Origin: Hydrogenophaga sp.
GTDB taxonomy: Bacteria > Pseudomonadota > Gammaproteobacteria > Burkholderiales > Burkholderiaceae_C
Reading direction: 5' to 3'
Length of the DNA stretch: 33,698 nucleotides
NCBI RefSeq assembly: GCF_026125825.1
Contig: NZ_JAHCKK010000052.1
Span: 1 to 33,698, forward strand
Position 1 is the first letter of the stretch; each line of letters begins with the position of its first letter. Position numbers and translations under genes: made by a program. The notes beneath the pieces are model-generated. The model saw only the letters and a program-made list of their open reading frames with translations, had not been told where the DNA came from and made no database searches. This document shows, in pieces, positions 1 to 7,847 of this stretch.

Positions 1-49
1 CGAGCAGCACCGACCAGGCTTTTTTTTCGTTGTTCAGTTCAGAGGCCAT
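1..49 (-). CDS. N-terminus of probable nitrate/nitrite transporter NarK (partial)
   Basis: Reading leftwards off the window edge, an ATG at 49 opens a frame starting MASELNNEKKAWSVLL, preceded by a good ribosome binding site (GGAGAAAG, 5 bases before the ATG). Only 16 residues are visible, so the product cannot be identified from its own sequence. The NarK assignment is inferred from position: it is the next gene on the same strand after narX-narL, and an FNR box lies at the right distance upstream. In denitrifying betaproteobacteria narX-narL is commonly followed by narK and narGHJI. The hydrophilic N-terminus leading toward hydrophobic residues suits a major-facilitator transporter. Another nitrate-respiration gene is possible. 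Confidence 0.5.
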   Translation of the reverse strand, partial: MASELNNEKKAWSVLL

Positions 50-203
50 GATGTCTTTCTCCACGCGGGGCATGGCAAGACTGTCGGCGCTGGGCGCGCG
101 GGTGGCTATCCGCCTCCCGGGTGGCCGGGGCGGCTCTGAAGAACGATGGCGGGGGGACGCGGCGCGTCCGGAAGAACTACAGCGGTCTGTTTGTGGCCGT
201 CAG

Positions 204-217
204 TTGATCTGAATCAA
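204..217 (-). promoter_or_regulatory. FNR/Anr box, perfect TTGAT-N4-ATCAA
   Basis: TTGATCTGAATCAA matches the FNR/Anr/Dnr consensus exactly. On the minus strand a plausible -10 element, TGTAGT, occupies 181-176. This places the box centre near -41.5 from a start site around 169, the class II activating geometry. The box lies between the end of narL and the start of the leftmost gene, so it most likely drives that gene under oxygen limitation or, with a Dnr-type regulator, NO. Confidence 0.85.
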
Positions 218-268
218 TGCGCCAGCGCGATGGAGACCCACACGCTGGCGTCTTTCACCGCGAGTGAA

Positions 269-961
269 CTATGAAGCGTGTAGGGCGGCAAACACGGCCG
301 CCTGCACACGCGAGGTGAGGTTGAGTTTTCGCAGGATGTGCTGCACGTGGATCTTGACCGTGGTCTCGGCGATGTCGAGCTGGCGGGCGATGAGTTTGTT
401 GCTGTCGCCGCGCGCGATCAGGTGCAGGATTTCGAGCTCCCGCACCGACAGCGACGCGAGCTCGGCGTCGGCCGTGGCCACCGTCGCACCGCCCCCTTCG
501 CCGTTGCCGTTGACGGTTGGCTGCGCACGCAGGGCCGACACCAGCTTGGTCGTCATCTCGGGGCTGACCACCGACTCGCCCTCCATCACCTTGACGATGG
601 CCTCGCACAGGTGGTGCGACTCCACGGTCTTGAGCAGGTAACCGTCGGCGCCGGCCTTGAGCGCGGCCACCAGGTCGGCCTCGTTCTCGCTCACGGTGAG
701 CATGAGCACGCGGCTGCCCGGTGCAGCCTCGCGCAGCGCGGGGATGGCGTCCACGCCCAGTACACCGGGCAGGTGGTTGTCGAGCAGGATCACATCGGGC
801 CGCTGGCGCGCCACGCAGCGCAGCGCCTCGCCCACATCGCCCGCCTCGCCGATCACCTCGAAGCGCAGGTCCTGCGCGAGCAGGGCCATGAGCCCGCGGC
901 GGAACAGGGAGTGGTCGTCCACGACGAGCAACTGGATCGGGCGGGCAGGTGTGTCGGTCAT
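269..961 (-). CDS. narL: NarL-type nitrate/nitrite response regulator
   Basis: A 230-residue cytoplasmic response regulator. The receiver domain (about residues 8-125) shows the acidic pair in VVDDHSLFRRG, the phospho-acceptor Asp in VILLDNHLPG and the conserved Lys in YLLKTVE. A linker rich in Gly/Asn leads to a LuxR-type helix-turn-helix (about 160-225, LSVRELEILHLIARG through TTVKIHVQHILRKL). Length and order match NarL. The ATG at 961 overlaps the narX stop codon (ATGA), implying translational coupling. It should be phosphorylated by the NarX-type kinase next door and control nitrate respiration genes, probably including the gene starting at 49. A longer frame runs upstream but is narX in another frame. 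Confidence 0.9.
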   Translation of the reverse strand: MTDTPARPIQLLVVDDHSLFRRGLMALLAQDLRFEVIGEAGDVGEALRCVARQRPDVILLDNHLPGVLGVDAIPALREAAPGSRVLMLTVSENEADLVAALKAGADGYLLKTVESHHLCEAIVKVMEGESVVSPEMTTKLVSALRAQPTVNGNGEGGGATVATADAELASLSVRELEILHLIARGDSNKLIARQLDIAETTVKIHVQHILRKLNLTSRVQAAVFAALHAS

Positions 962-2868
962 GAAAGCCTGTGTTCGGTGACGGGTGCGCCGCTGGGCCTG
1001 GCCGTCACCGGGTGGGGAGGCAGGGTCAGGGTGACGGCGGTGCCCTGGCCGGGGTCGGAGCTCACGTCGACCCGCGCGCCGATGAGGGCAGCGCGCTCGC
1101 GCATGATTTTCAGGCCCACGTGGGAATCGTCGGATGCGTCCAGCGCGTCGAAGCCCGCACCGTCGTCGCACACCCGGAAACGCCAGTGCGCGCCCTTGAA
1201 CACGTCGAGCTGCACATGGCCGGCCCCGGCGTGCTTGCGCACGTTGGACAGCGACTCCTGCAACACATGCAGCACCTGCACCTGCACATCGGCCGGCAGC
1301 GGAAGGCCGTGGCCCTCTACGTGCAGCTTCGCCGGCAGGCCAGTCTGGTGCTGGAACTTCTGCAGCGTCTCCTGCAGCGCGCGCTCGATGTCGTCGGTGT
1401 TGGTGCGGGTACGAAAGTGCACCAGCAGTTCGCGCACGTCGTTGATGCTTTCGCGCAGACCTTCGTCGAGTTCGTCGAGCGTGCTCATCACGCGCGCGTC
1501 CTGCCCCTTGCCCGCCGCGGTGCGCAGCAGCTGCACCTGGATCTTGAGGAAGGCCAGCGACTGAGCAATGGAGTCGTGCAACTCGCGAGCGATCAACGCG
1601 CGCTCTTCGCCCACCGCCGCCTCACGCTCCAGCGCCGACGCGCGCAGGCTCTCCAGCGCGTTGGCCAGGTGGCTGGCCAGCGCGTCGAGCAGCTCGGTCT
1701 CGCCCGTGCTCAGGCTGGCCTGCGAGCGGTAGAACAGGTCGATCTCGCCGAGCAGGCGGTTTTGCAGCCGCACCGGCACGCTCACCAGTGTCTCGAAGCC
1801 GGCGCGGGCGCAGTGGCGCACGCTGGCCTCATCGTGACTGTGGATCGGAATGACGCGTGTCCTCGCATCGGGCTGCAGGCTGCCGCAGGCACACGCCCCT
1901 GCCAGCAAGCTGCGCTCTTCTTCCACCAGCTCCTGCGGAAAGCAGTCGGAGGCCAGCATCAGGTAACGCTGACTGGCTTCGTCGCTCCAGCGCACCGCCA
2001 CCGCGTCGGCCTTGACCACCGCACGCACCCGCTGGGCAAAACCGCGAGAGAGTTCCTCGATGCTACCGGCCTGGGCCATGAAGGCACTCACTTCGTACAA
2101 GGTGGCCAGCCTCGCACGCTGCGCCTCGATGTGACGCGTCTTGGTCTCGACCTGACTCTCCAGCCCGGCGTACATCGACTGCAGCGTGGACGCCATGCGA
2201 TTGAAGCCCCCCGCCACCTGCCCGAACTCGTCGAGCGTGTCGACCTCCACGCGCGCCTTGAAGTCGCCCGACTCCAGCCGCCGCAGGCCCTGGCGCAGGT
2301 GGGCCAGCGGGTTGATGACGTACATGTAGCCGGTGTAGAGCATCACCACCGCACCCACGATGGCCAGCGCCATCATGAGGAACTGGAACAGGTTGAGGAT
2401 GGCGGTGAAGGCCGAGAGCTGGTGTTCGATGGCGAGAACCAGTGCATCGATGGCCTCGACGAAGGTATCGGCTGCGGCCAGGACCTGTGCCGGCTCGGGC
2501 GGGGTGTCCTGCAACCACAGCGGGCGCTGCTTCTGCCATAGCGCCTCCACCGTGGCGAACTCGCGGGCCACCGCTTCGTCCCTCGGCACGAAGAGCGGCC
2601 GGCTGGCATCGCCCCGGCGCAACAGGGCCAAGCTCTGGTCGAACCGCTGCACCAGCGCCGCCACCTCAGCCGGAGCCCGCTGGGCCTGCGCCACGCTGGT
2701 GAGCCGCCAGGTCTGCATGCGCATGCGGCCGGCCTCGTTTACCGCCGCGGCGCCGCCTTCAAGCTGCCACGTCACCCACAGCGTGAGACCGATGGAGGCA
2801 AGCGCGACGAGCAGCAACCCGGCGCCGATGCGCACGAGTTTGGTCGACAGCGAAGCGGTGGATACCAT
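958..2868 (-). CDS. narX: NarX-type nitrate/nitrite sensor histidine kinase
   Basis: About 636 residues. There are two membrane segments (near 12-33 and 160-185) around a periplasmic sensor. Right after the first is a P-box-like ligand motif, NEAGRMRMQTWRL, which in NarX/NarQ contacts nitrate. A HAMP domain follows, then a GAF-like central module with several cysteines (ACACGSL, VRHCARAGF), a HisKA_3 dimerisation motif ARELHDSIAQSLAF with the phospho-accepting His, and a HATPase with DDGAGF and GLKIMRERA. The start is either ATG 2868 or GTG 2874; both are weakly preceded by a ribosome site and lie only 3-9 bases after the nsrR stop. It is coupled to narL downstream. The role is inner-membrane sensing of nitrate/nitrite for nitrate respiration. 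Confidence 0.9.
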   Translation of the reverse strand: MVSTASLSTKLVRIGAGLLLVALASIGLTLWVTWQLEGGAAAVNEAGRMRMQTWRLTSVAQAQRAPAEVAALVQRFDQSLALLRRGDASRPLFVPRDEAVAREFATVEALWQKQRPLWLQDTPPEPAQVLAAADTFVEAIDALVLAIEHQLSAFTAILNLFQFLMMALAIVGAVVMLYTGYMYVINPLAHLRQGLRRLESGDFKARVEVDTLDEFGQVAGGFNRMASTLQSMYAGLESQVETKTRHIEAQRARLATLYEVSAFMAQAGSIEELSRGFAQRVRAVVKADAVAVRWSDEASQRYLMLASDCFPQELVEEERSLLAGACACGSLQPDARTRVIPIHSHDEASVRHCARAGFETLVSVPVRLQNRLLGEIDLFYRSQASLSTGETELLDALASHLANALESLRASALEREAAVGEERALIARELHDSIAQSLAFLKIQVQLLRTAAGKGQDARVMSTLDELDEGLRESINDVRELLVHFRTRTNTDDIERALQETLQKFQHQTGLPAKLHVEGHGLPLPADVQVQVLHVLQESLSNVRKHAGAGHVQLDVFKGAHWRFRVCDDGAGFDALDASDDSHVGLKIMRERAALIGARVDVSSDPGQGTAVTLTLPPHPVTARPSGAPVTEHRLS

Positions 2869-2877
2869 GGCCACAGG

Positions 2878-3390
2878 TTAGCGGCTTTCGCCGCCGGCAG
2901 ATACCCGCGTGCGACGGGCTGCGACCTCGGGCGGGCGTGGCAGGCCAGGCAGAAAGTGCACCCGTTGGCTGTGCGCACCCGGCATGGGCGCGATCAGATC
3001 CGCCAGCGTCACGCCGTCCAGCACCTCCAGGTAGCGGTCCATGGCCTCGCGCAGCGCCGTCTTGAGACGGCAGTGGCCGTCGAGGCGGCAAGTGTTGTGC
3101 TCGGCGTCGAAACACTCCACCAGCGTGAAGTCGCTCTCGGTCTGGCGCACCACCTCGCCCAGCACGATGCTGCGCGCCGGCTTGAGCAGGCGAAGGCCAC
3201 CACCGCGCCCGCGCGTGGTCTCCAGCAGGCCCAGGCCGGAGAGCGTCATCACGATCTTGGTGAGGTGGCTGCGCGAGATGCCATGGGCTTCGGCGATTTC
3301 ACCCACGGTGGCGCGCTGCTCGCGCTGTTCGCTGGCGGCGCAGTACATCAGCACGCGCAGGCTGTAGTCGGTCCATTGGGTCAATCGCAT
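2878..3390 (-). CDS. nsrR: Rrf2-family NO-sensing repressor NsrR
   Basis: A 170-residue Rrf2-family protein with an N-terminal winged helix (MRLTQWTDYSLRVLMYCA, then EIAEAHGISRSHLTKIVMTLS). The three-cysteine cluster ECFDAEHNTCRLDGHC matches the Fe-S ligand pattern of NsrR rather than IscR. Nitrosylation of the cluster relieves repression in this family. The tail beyond about residue 145 is Arg/Pro rich and longer than in E. coli NsrR. The ATG at 3390 has an ideal AGGAGG site. It is divergent from ytfE-nnrS, the classical NsrR targets, and probably autoregulated through the shared region. Uniquely here, it is the first gene of the narXL run. Confidence 0.9.
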   Translation of the reverse strand: MRLTQWTDYSLRVLMYCAASEQREQRATVGEIAEAHGISRSHLTKIVMTLSGLGLLETTRGRGGGLRLLKPARSIVLGEVVRQTESDFTLVECFDAEHNTCRLDGHCRLKTALREAMDRYLEVLDGVTLADLIAPMPGAHSQRVHFLPGLPRPPEVAARRTRVSAGGESR

Positions 3391-3431
3391 CGCGCATCCT
3401 CCTCATGACCGATGTCCGTGCGGACGGTCTG

Positions 3432-3474
3432 AATATTCATATTGCGTGCATTTTATGCGCTAATATATTCGTAT
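3432..3474. promoter_or_regulatory. Candidate NO-responsive operator between nsrR and ytfE
   Basis: An AT-rich island in otherwise GC-rich DNA. At its centre is GCAT-TTT-ATGC (3448-3458). Flanking it symmetrically are two direct repeats, ATATTCATAT (3433-3442) and ATATTCGTAT (3465-3474), 32 bp or three helical turns apart. Placed between divergent nsrR and ytfE, it is the natural binding place for NsrR. It does not match the gammaproteobacterial NsrR consensus spacing, so NsrR binding is inference. No FNR box or sigma-54 site was seen here. Confidence 0.45.
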
Positions 3475-3500
3475 CGAATGAACATTAAAGGACCAGCGCC

Positions 3501-4199
3501 ATGAACACCGCTTTCACCCCTGCCGCCACCCTTGAGCGTGCCAGCCAGCCTATCGGCCAGATCGCCGTGGCCCTGCCCGGCTCCACCGCCGTCTTCCGCC
3601 GCCTCAAGCTCGACTTCTGCTGCGGCGGCCAGATCGCCCTGCAACAGGCCTGCGACAACAAAGGTCTCGACGTGGACGCGGTGCTGGCCGAGCTCGCCCG
3701 GCTGGACCGCCCGGACGCGCCGGTCGTGCCGCGAACCCCGGCCGATATGATCGACCACATCCTCACGCGTTATCACGCGGTGCACCGCGAACAGCTGCCC
3801 GAGCTGATCCGCATGGCGCGCCGGGTGGAGGCGGTGCACCGCGAGCACCCCGATGTGCCCAAGGATCTCGCCGAGCACCTGGAAGCCATCGAGACCGAGA
3901 TGCTGGAACACATGGCCAAGGAAGAAAACATCCTGTTCCCGATGCTCAAGGCCGGCGGGCGCGGCATGGCTGTGCACCCCATCGGCGTGATGCGCGAGGA
4001 GCACACCAGCCATGGCGAACAGCTGGAGCGCCTGATGGCCCTGACGCACGACGCCACGCCGCCCCAGGGCGCGTGCAACACCTGGCGTGCGCTGTACGCG
4101 GGCATTGACCAGTTCGCCGACGACCTGATCGCCCACATTCACCTCGAGAACAACCAGCTGTTCCCGCAATTTGAACCCGCGCGGTCGAGCTGCTGCTGA
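3501..4199 (+). CDS. ytfE: Iron-sulfur cluster repair di-iron protein YtfE/RIC (NorA/DnrN)
   Basis: A 232-residue cytoplasmic protein. The N-terminal ScdA_N/DUF542 domain (about 10-65) carries the signature RRLKLDFCCGGQ with its double cysteine. The C-terminal hemerythrin-like domain (about 80-225) supplies di-iron ligands: His in MIDHILTRYH, EHMAKEENILFPML, MREEHTSHGE and HIHLENNQLFPQFE. Family members restore Fe-S clusters damaged by NO and peroxide, and are called NorA in Cupriavidus and DnrN in pseudomonads. The start ATG 3501 follows AAAGGA. It is the first gene of a plus-strand operon with nnrS 13 bases downstream, divergent from nsrR, so NO-induced expression is expected. Confidence 0.92.
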   Translation: MNTAFTPAATLERASQPIGQIAVALPGSTAVFRRLKLDFCCGGQIALQQACDNKGLDVDAVLAELARLDRPDAPVVPRTPADMIDHILTRYHAVHREQLPELIRMARRVEAVHREHPDVPKDLAEHLEAIETEMLEHMAKEENILFPMLKAGGRGMAVHPIGVMREEHTSHGEQLERLMALTHDATPPQGACNTWRALYAGIDQFADDLIAHIHLENNQLFPQFEPARSSCC

Positions 4200-4212
4200 G
4201 CCCTTGCCGACC

Positions 4213-5394
4213 ATGCGCTCTGCATCAGCGGCCGTGCCATCGCCCCAAGGGTGGCCTTGGCTTCGACTTGGCTTCCGCCCGTTCTACCTGGGTGCCGCTG
4301 CATACGGCATGCTGGCGATCCCGCTGTGGATCGCTGTCCTGTTGGGCCAGGTGTCCTTGAAGCTGACGATCTCTCCAGTGCTCTGGCACGCCCATGAAAT
4401 GCTGTTCGGCTTCACTGTGGCCGTGATCGCGGGCTTTTTGCTGACGGCCGGGAAAGCGTGGACCGGCCTGGACACGCCACGAGGCGCTGTGCTGGCAGCG
4501 CTTGCGGGGCTCTGGCTGGCAGCCCGGCTTGCAGCCGTCTTTGCTCCGTATGGGGTCTATGCGGTGTTGGACCTGCTGCTGTTGCCACTGGTGGCGGCCA
4601 TCCTCATCTCGGTTCTCCTGCGCGCGGGCAGCCGGCGCAACGTGCCATTGGGCGTCATTCTCTTGTTGCTGGCTCTGGCCAACGCCGCGTTTCACGGGGC
4701 GGTGAGCGGGCTGATCGACATCGAACCGGTCCGCGCCCTGCATGCGGGGCTGGCGTTGATCGTGATGATCGAGTGCGTGATCGCCGGGCGGGTGATCCCG
4801 GCGTTCACCCAGTCGGCGTTGCCCGGCGTGAGATTGAAGGTTCCTCCCATGCTGGAGCAGGCCACACTCGGCACCACGGCCATTGCGCTGGCCGTGTGGG
4901 TGCTGGGCCCGGCCCATGTCTTCAGCGCCGCGGTGCTCGGTGCAGCCGCATTGCTGCATGTCCTTCGCCTGCTGCGCTGGAAACCGATGCGCACCCGCTC
5001 GCGCCCCATCCTGTGGGTGCTGCACCTCGCGTATGCGTGGTTGCCCATCGGCCTCGCGTTGCTCGCACTGGCCCAACTCGGCGTGTTGGGCGTCTCGTCC
5101 GGCATCCACGCCCTGGCGGTGGGTGCCACTGGCGGGCTCATCATCGGCATGATCACCCGCACCGCACGCGGCCATACCGGGCGCCCACTGAAGGCCTCGA
5201 GGCTTGAGACAGCCGCCTATGCGTTGGTGGCCTGCGCTGCCGTCCTGAGGGTTCTGCTGCCGCTGCTGGCGCCGCAGCATCTTGTCATCTGGCTGGTGGC
5301 CGCAGCCGCAGCGTGGGGCATTGCGTTTGCCCTGTATCTGTATGTTTACTCGCCCTGGCTGGTCTCGACCCGCCTCGACGGCAAGGACGGCTGA
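4213..5394 (+). CDS. nnrS: NnrS family membrane protein
   Basis: About 393 residues with roughly twelve hydrophobic segments. It has the NnrS N-terminal pattern LRLGFRPFYLGAAAYGML and the conserved LWHAHEMLFGF, with further conserved His/Arg in ALHAGLALIVMIE and GRVIPAFTQ. NnrS is a heme- and copper-containing inner-membrane protein tied to NO tolerance, with no settled reaction. ATG 4213 was preferred over an in-frame upstream ATG at 4171, which would overlap the ytfE end. It lies between ytfE and the ferredoxin on one strand, so it is very likely in the same NO-induced operon. Confidence 0.92.
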   Translation: MRSASAAVPSPQGWPWLRLGFRPFYLGAAAYGMLAIPLWIAVLLGQVSLKLTISPVLWHAHEMLFGFTVAVIAGFLLTAGKAWTGLDTPRGAVLAALAGLWLAARLAAVFAPYGVYAVLDLLLLPLVAAILISVLLRAGSRRNVPLGVILLLLALANAAFHGAVSGLIDIEPVRALHAGLALIVMIECVIAGRVIPAFTQSALPGVRLKVPPMLEQATLGTTAIALAVWVLGPAHVFSAAVLGAAALLHVLRLLRWKPMRTRSRPILWVLHLAYAWLPIGLALLALAQLGVLGVSSGIHALAVGATGGLIIGMITRTARGHTGRPLKASRLETAAYALVACAAVLRVLLPLLAPQHLVIWLVAAAAAWGIAFALYLYVYSPWLVSTRLDGKDG

Positions 5395-5457
5395 GCAGAT
5401 GGCCAGGCTCGCCCCACCGGCTGCATCTGCCGTGGCACATCCTGATGGGGCGCATCC

Positions 5458-5781
5458 ATGACCTTTGTCGTCACCGAAGCCTGCATACGCTGCAAGTACA
5501 CCGACTGCGTGGATGTGTGCCCGGTGGACGCCTTTAGAGAAGGGCCCAACTTCCTCGCCATCGACCCCGACGACTGCATCGACTGCGCCGTGTGCGTCCC
5601 GGAATGTCCGGTCAGCGCCATTTATGCCGAAGAGGATGTGCCGAGCGATCAGTTGCACTTCACGGCTTTGAACGCCGAGCTGGCGCGCGAATGGAAGCCC
5701 ATCGTGCGCACCAGGCTGCCGCTGCCAGACGCCGAAGCGTGGAGCCAGGTCACATCGAAGTTGTCGGAGCTCAAGCGCTGA
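5458..5781 (+). CDS. fdxA: 7Fe ferredoxin FdxA
   Basis: A 107-residue ferredoxin with two cluster motifs near the N-terminus: CIRCKYTDCVDVCPVD, where the spacing is typical of a 3Fe-4S plus 4Fe-4S ferredoxin, and CIDCAVCVPECPV. The tail (AREWKPIVRTRLPLPDAEAW) matches the FdxA family closely. It carries electrons at low potential in the cytoplasm. Its place after nnrS, rather than in a housekeeping setting, suggests a partner for Fe-S repair or replacement under NO stress. That role is inferred from position; the family identification is direct. Confidence 0.9.
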   Translation: MTFVVTEACIRCKYTDCVDVCPVDAFREGPNFLAIDPDDCIDCAVCVPECPVSAIYAEEDVPSDQLHFTALNAELAREWKPIVRTRLPLPDAEAWSQVTSKLSELKR

Positions 5782-5827
5782 GAAACACAACGGGTGTTCG
5801 CGCCATGCGCGAAGGCGCCACCACGGA

Positions 5828-6535
5828 ATGAACCCCATGCACACCTTCAAGATCTACCGCTACGACCCGGATGTCGACGCCAGGCCGTACATGCAAACGA
5901 TTGAGCTTGAGGTCAACCCAGGGGACCGCATGCTGCTCGATGTGCTTGTGCGCCTCAAGGCCGTGGACCCGAGCCTGTCTTTTCGGCGCTCCTGCCGCGA
6001 AGGCATCTGCGGCTCCGATGCCATGAACATCAATGGCAAGAACGGGCTGGCTTGCGTCACCAACATGAAAACGCTGAACCGCGTGGTGACGCTCAAACCC
6101 TTGCCCGGCTTGCCGGTCATTCGCGACCTGATCGTCGACATGACCGAATTTTTCAAGCAGTACCACTCGATCAAGCCCTACCTCATCAACCCGGCTTCGC
6201 CCCCGGAGCGGGAACGCCTGCAGTCGACCGAGGAGCGGGAAGATCTCAATGGGCTGTACGAATGCATCCTGTGTGCCTGCTGCTCATCGGCCTGCCCGAG
6301 CTTCTGGTGGAACCCGGACAAATACGTCGGACCGGCCGGACTGTTGCAGGCCTACCGCTTCCTTGTCGACAGCCGCGACTCGGCCACCGCCGAGCGGCTG
6401 GACCACCTCAACGATCCGTTCCGGCTGTTTCGCTGCCGCGACATCCTCAACTGCGTGGACGTGTGCCCCAAAGGACTGCACCCTGCGGGGGCCATCAGCA
6501 AGATCAAGGAGATGATGGTGCGGCGCATTGTTTAA
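5828..6535 (+). CDS. sdhB: Succinate dehydrogenase iron-sulfur subunit (orphan SdhB)
   Basis: 235 residues, the normal SdhB length. The N-terminal plant-type ferredoxin domain has the 2Fe-2S ligands SCREGICGSDAMNINGKNGLAC. The C-terminal domain has the 4Fe-4S and 3Fe-4S ligands ECILCACCSSACPSFWW and CRDILNCVDVCPKGL. All cluster cysteines are intact, so it looks functional. No sdhC, sdhD or sdhA is nearby: upstream is fdxA (46 bases) and downstream a truncated gene. It therefore appears to be a second, stand-alone SdhB placed in the ytfE-nnrS-fdxA run, perhaps a spare for an NO-sensitive subunit. Either ATG 5828 or 5837 could start it. Confidence 0.92.
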   Translation: MNPMHTFKIYRYDPDVDARPYMQTIELEVNPGDRMLLDVLVRLKAVDPSLSFRRSCREGICGSDAMNINGKNGLACVTNMKTLNRVVTLKPLPGLPVIRDLIVDMTEFFKQYHSIKPYLINPASPPERERLQSTEEREDLNGLYECILCACCSSACPSFWWNPDKYVGPAGLLQAYRFLVDSRDSATAERLDHLNDPFRLFRCRDILNCVDVCPKGLHPAGAISKIKEMMVRRIV

Positions 6536-6555
6536 GAGCACCGAGTCGAAGGCTT

Positions 6556-6657
6556 CTAGCCCCACAGGCCGATCGTGCTGGGGGCGGCACCGGCGATGAG
6601 GGAAGGGCCGATGACGATACGCACGGTGCGGTCAATAGCGCCGACGTTCGTGGTCAT
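6556..6657 (-). pseudogene. Truncated DUF2892-family small membrane protein
   Basis: From ATG 6657, with GGAG nine bases upstream, the frame reads MTTNVGAIDRTVRIVIG and on to IGLWG, then stops after 33 residues. This is the N-terminal half of a DUF2892 (YgaP-type) protein, which normally runs about 65 residues with two membrane helices; the second helix is missing. The loss lies toward the sdhB end, suggesting a deletion junction near 6540-6556. The family resemblance rests on the VGxIDRxVRIVxG start and is moderately sure. Confidence 0.55.
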
Positions 6658-6844
6658 GGTGATTCTCCAGAAGTGGTGGTCGGATGGGCAGGGATCAAGG
6701 AACTCGGTCAGAGTGCGTTCAGGGGGCTTCAGATAGGCTGCGCTGTTGTCCTCTTCCGGGTCAACGAGGGCGCCGTCGCGGAGCCCGCTCACCGACAACC
6801 ATTCTTCCAGTGAGGCCACAGCGGCACCGAGCACGGGCTTGTAT

Positions 6845-7733
6845 GCCGATGATCAAGACCCCCTCCCAGTGACCGGGTACAGCATGATCTTCCACCTCCG
6901 CAGGACGGCTGGAGATCATCACCTCTTCACTGACATGTGCCCACGCTTTGGGCTGGGACCTGGCCCGTGGCGTGCGCAAAGCACGCCCTGTGCGCAGATA
7001 GCTGACCAGCTCGCGCTTGAGGGCGCCTCGACCCAGGATGTAGAGCGTCTGATAGATGGCTTCGTGTGAGATGCGCATGGACGGATCATCCTGGAAGTCG
7101 ACCTGCAGTCGGATTGCGATCTGTTCTGGCGACCATCCATTGACCCACTTGCTATCACCACGATGGGGCTTGTTACGCCCGATATATGGAGCTTGCCGAG
7201 GTCCCGCAATCCCGCTGCATTGAGCATCGGATATTGCACTCAAGACGGTCTTGGACGTATTGGCGCAGACGCTGGTCCTTCACGAGCTTGGCCGGCTTGG
7301 GCCTTGTCGCGGCTAACTCTGACTTGCACTGTGCGACCGACGTCCGGTACTCGAGCTTCCTACTGCGCGTTGCAGCATCGTGGGTCAGTTCGCGTGAGAC
7401 CGTCGAGGGACTTCTCCCGATGATTCGAGCGATCTCCCTTACCCCAGCGTCTTGGGCTCGCAGAAGTGCGATCTCTTCACGCTCGGCGAATGAAAGATAC
7501 CTTCCAGATATGGGGCTTGAAAGAAACAAGGGCATGCCGCCACGATGACGGAACCAGGGGGAACCAGCCAGCTGGGAGACCCCTACGGCCTCCGCGGCCT
7601 TCTCGCTCGTGATCCCGGTGGCGATTTGCTTCCAGAACTGCCGCTCGATCTCACGTCGAAGCCACGGCGCCCCAGGAGATCGCATCGCGTCTCTCCCTGT
7701 CAATTGCTTCATCCATCCTGCGGGTCGTCCCAT
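6845..7733 (-). pseudogene. IS30-family transposase, frameshifted and truncated
   Basis: From ATG 7733 the frame reads MGRPAGWMKQLTGRDAM with an IS30 helix-turn-helix (SFAEREEIALLRAQ, IGRSPSTVSREL). Around 7190-7245 the frame breaks. It resumes in another frame as GRNKPHRGDSKWVNGWSPEQIA and continues to PGHWEGVLIIG, where similarity ends near 6845. The usual motif is GHWEGDLI; the Asp, the first catalytic acid, is Val here. The rest of the DDE core is absent. The element is dead. Terminal repeats were not securely recognised, and the copy sits between the truncated DUF2892 gene and the methyltransferase. Confidence 0.85.
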
Positions 7734-7847
7734 AGACACCTCTTGGTTGAAGGTTGGTCGAACGACAGGGTGGCCAAGGCCGCGAGCCCTCCTGCCCCGG
7801 CGCAGAAAACGCCGCCGCTCAGGTGCGTGTTTCGAATGGATCAGGTG

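Noticed and set aside
30-212. Short plus-strand frame of 60 codons
   Set aside because: Overlaps the leftmost gene's start and the FNR region, no ribosome site, Arg/Gly-rich shadow composition.
338-2541. Long plus-strand frames of 408 and 523 codons opposite narL and narX
   Set aside because: Shadows of well-conserved narL/narX in high-GC DNA; composition rich in Arg, His, Gln.
4225-5850. 541-codon minus-strand frame opposite nnrS
   Set aside because: Gln/His/Arg-rich antisense shadow; nnrS and fdxA on the other strand are clear.
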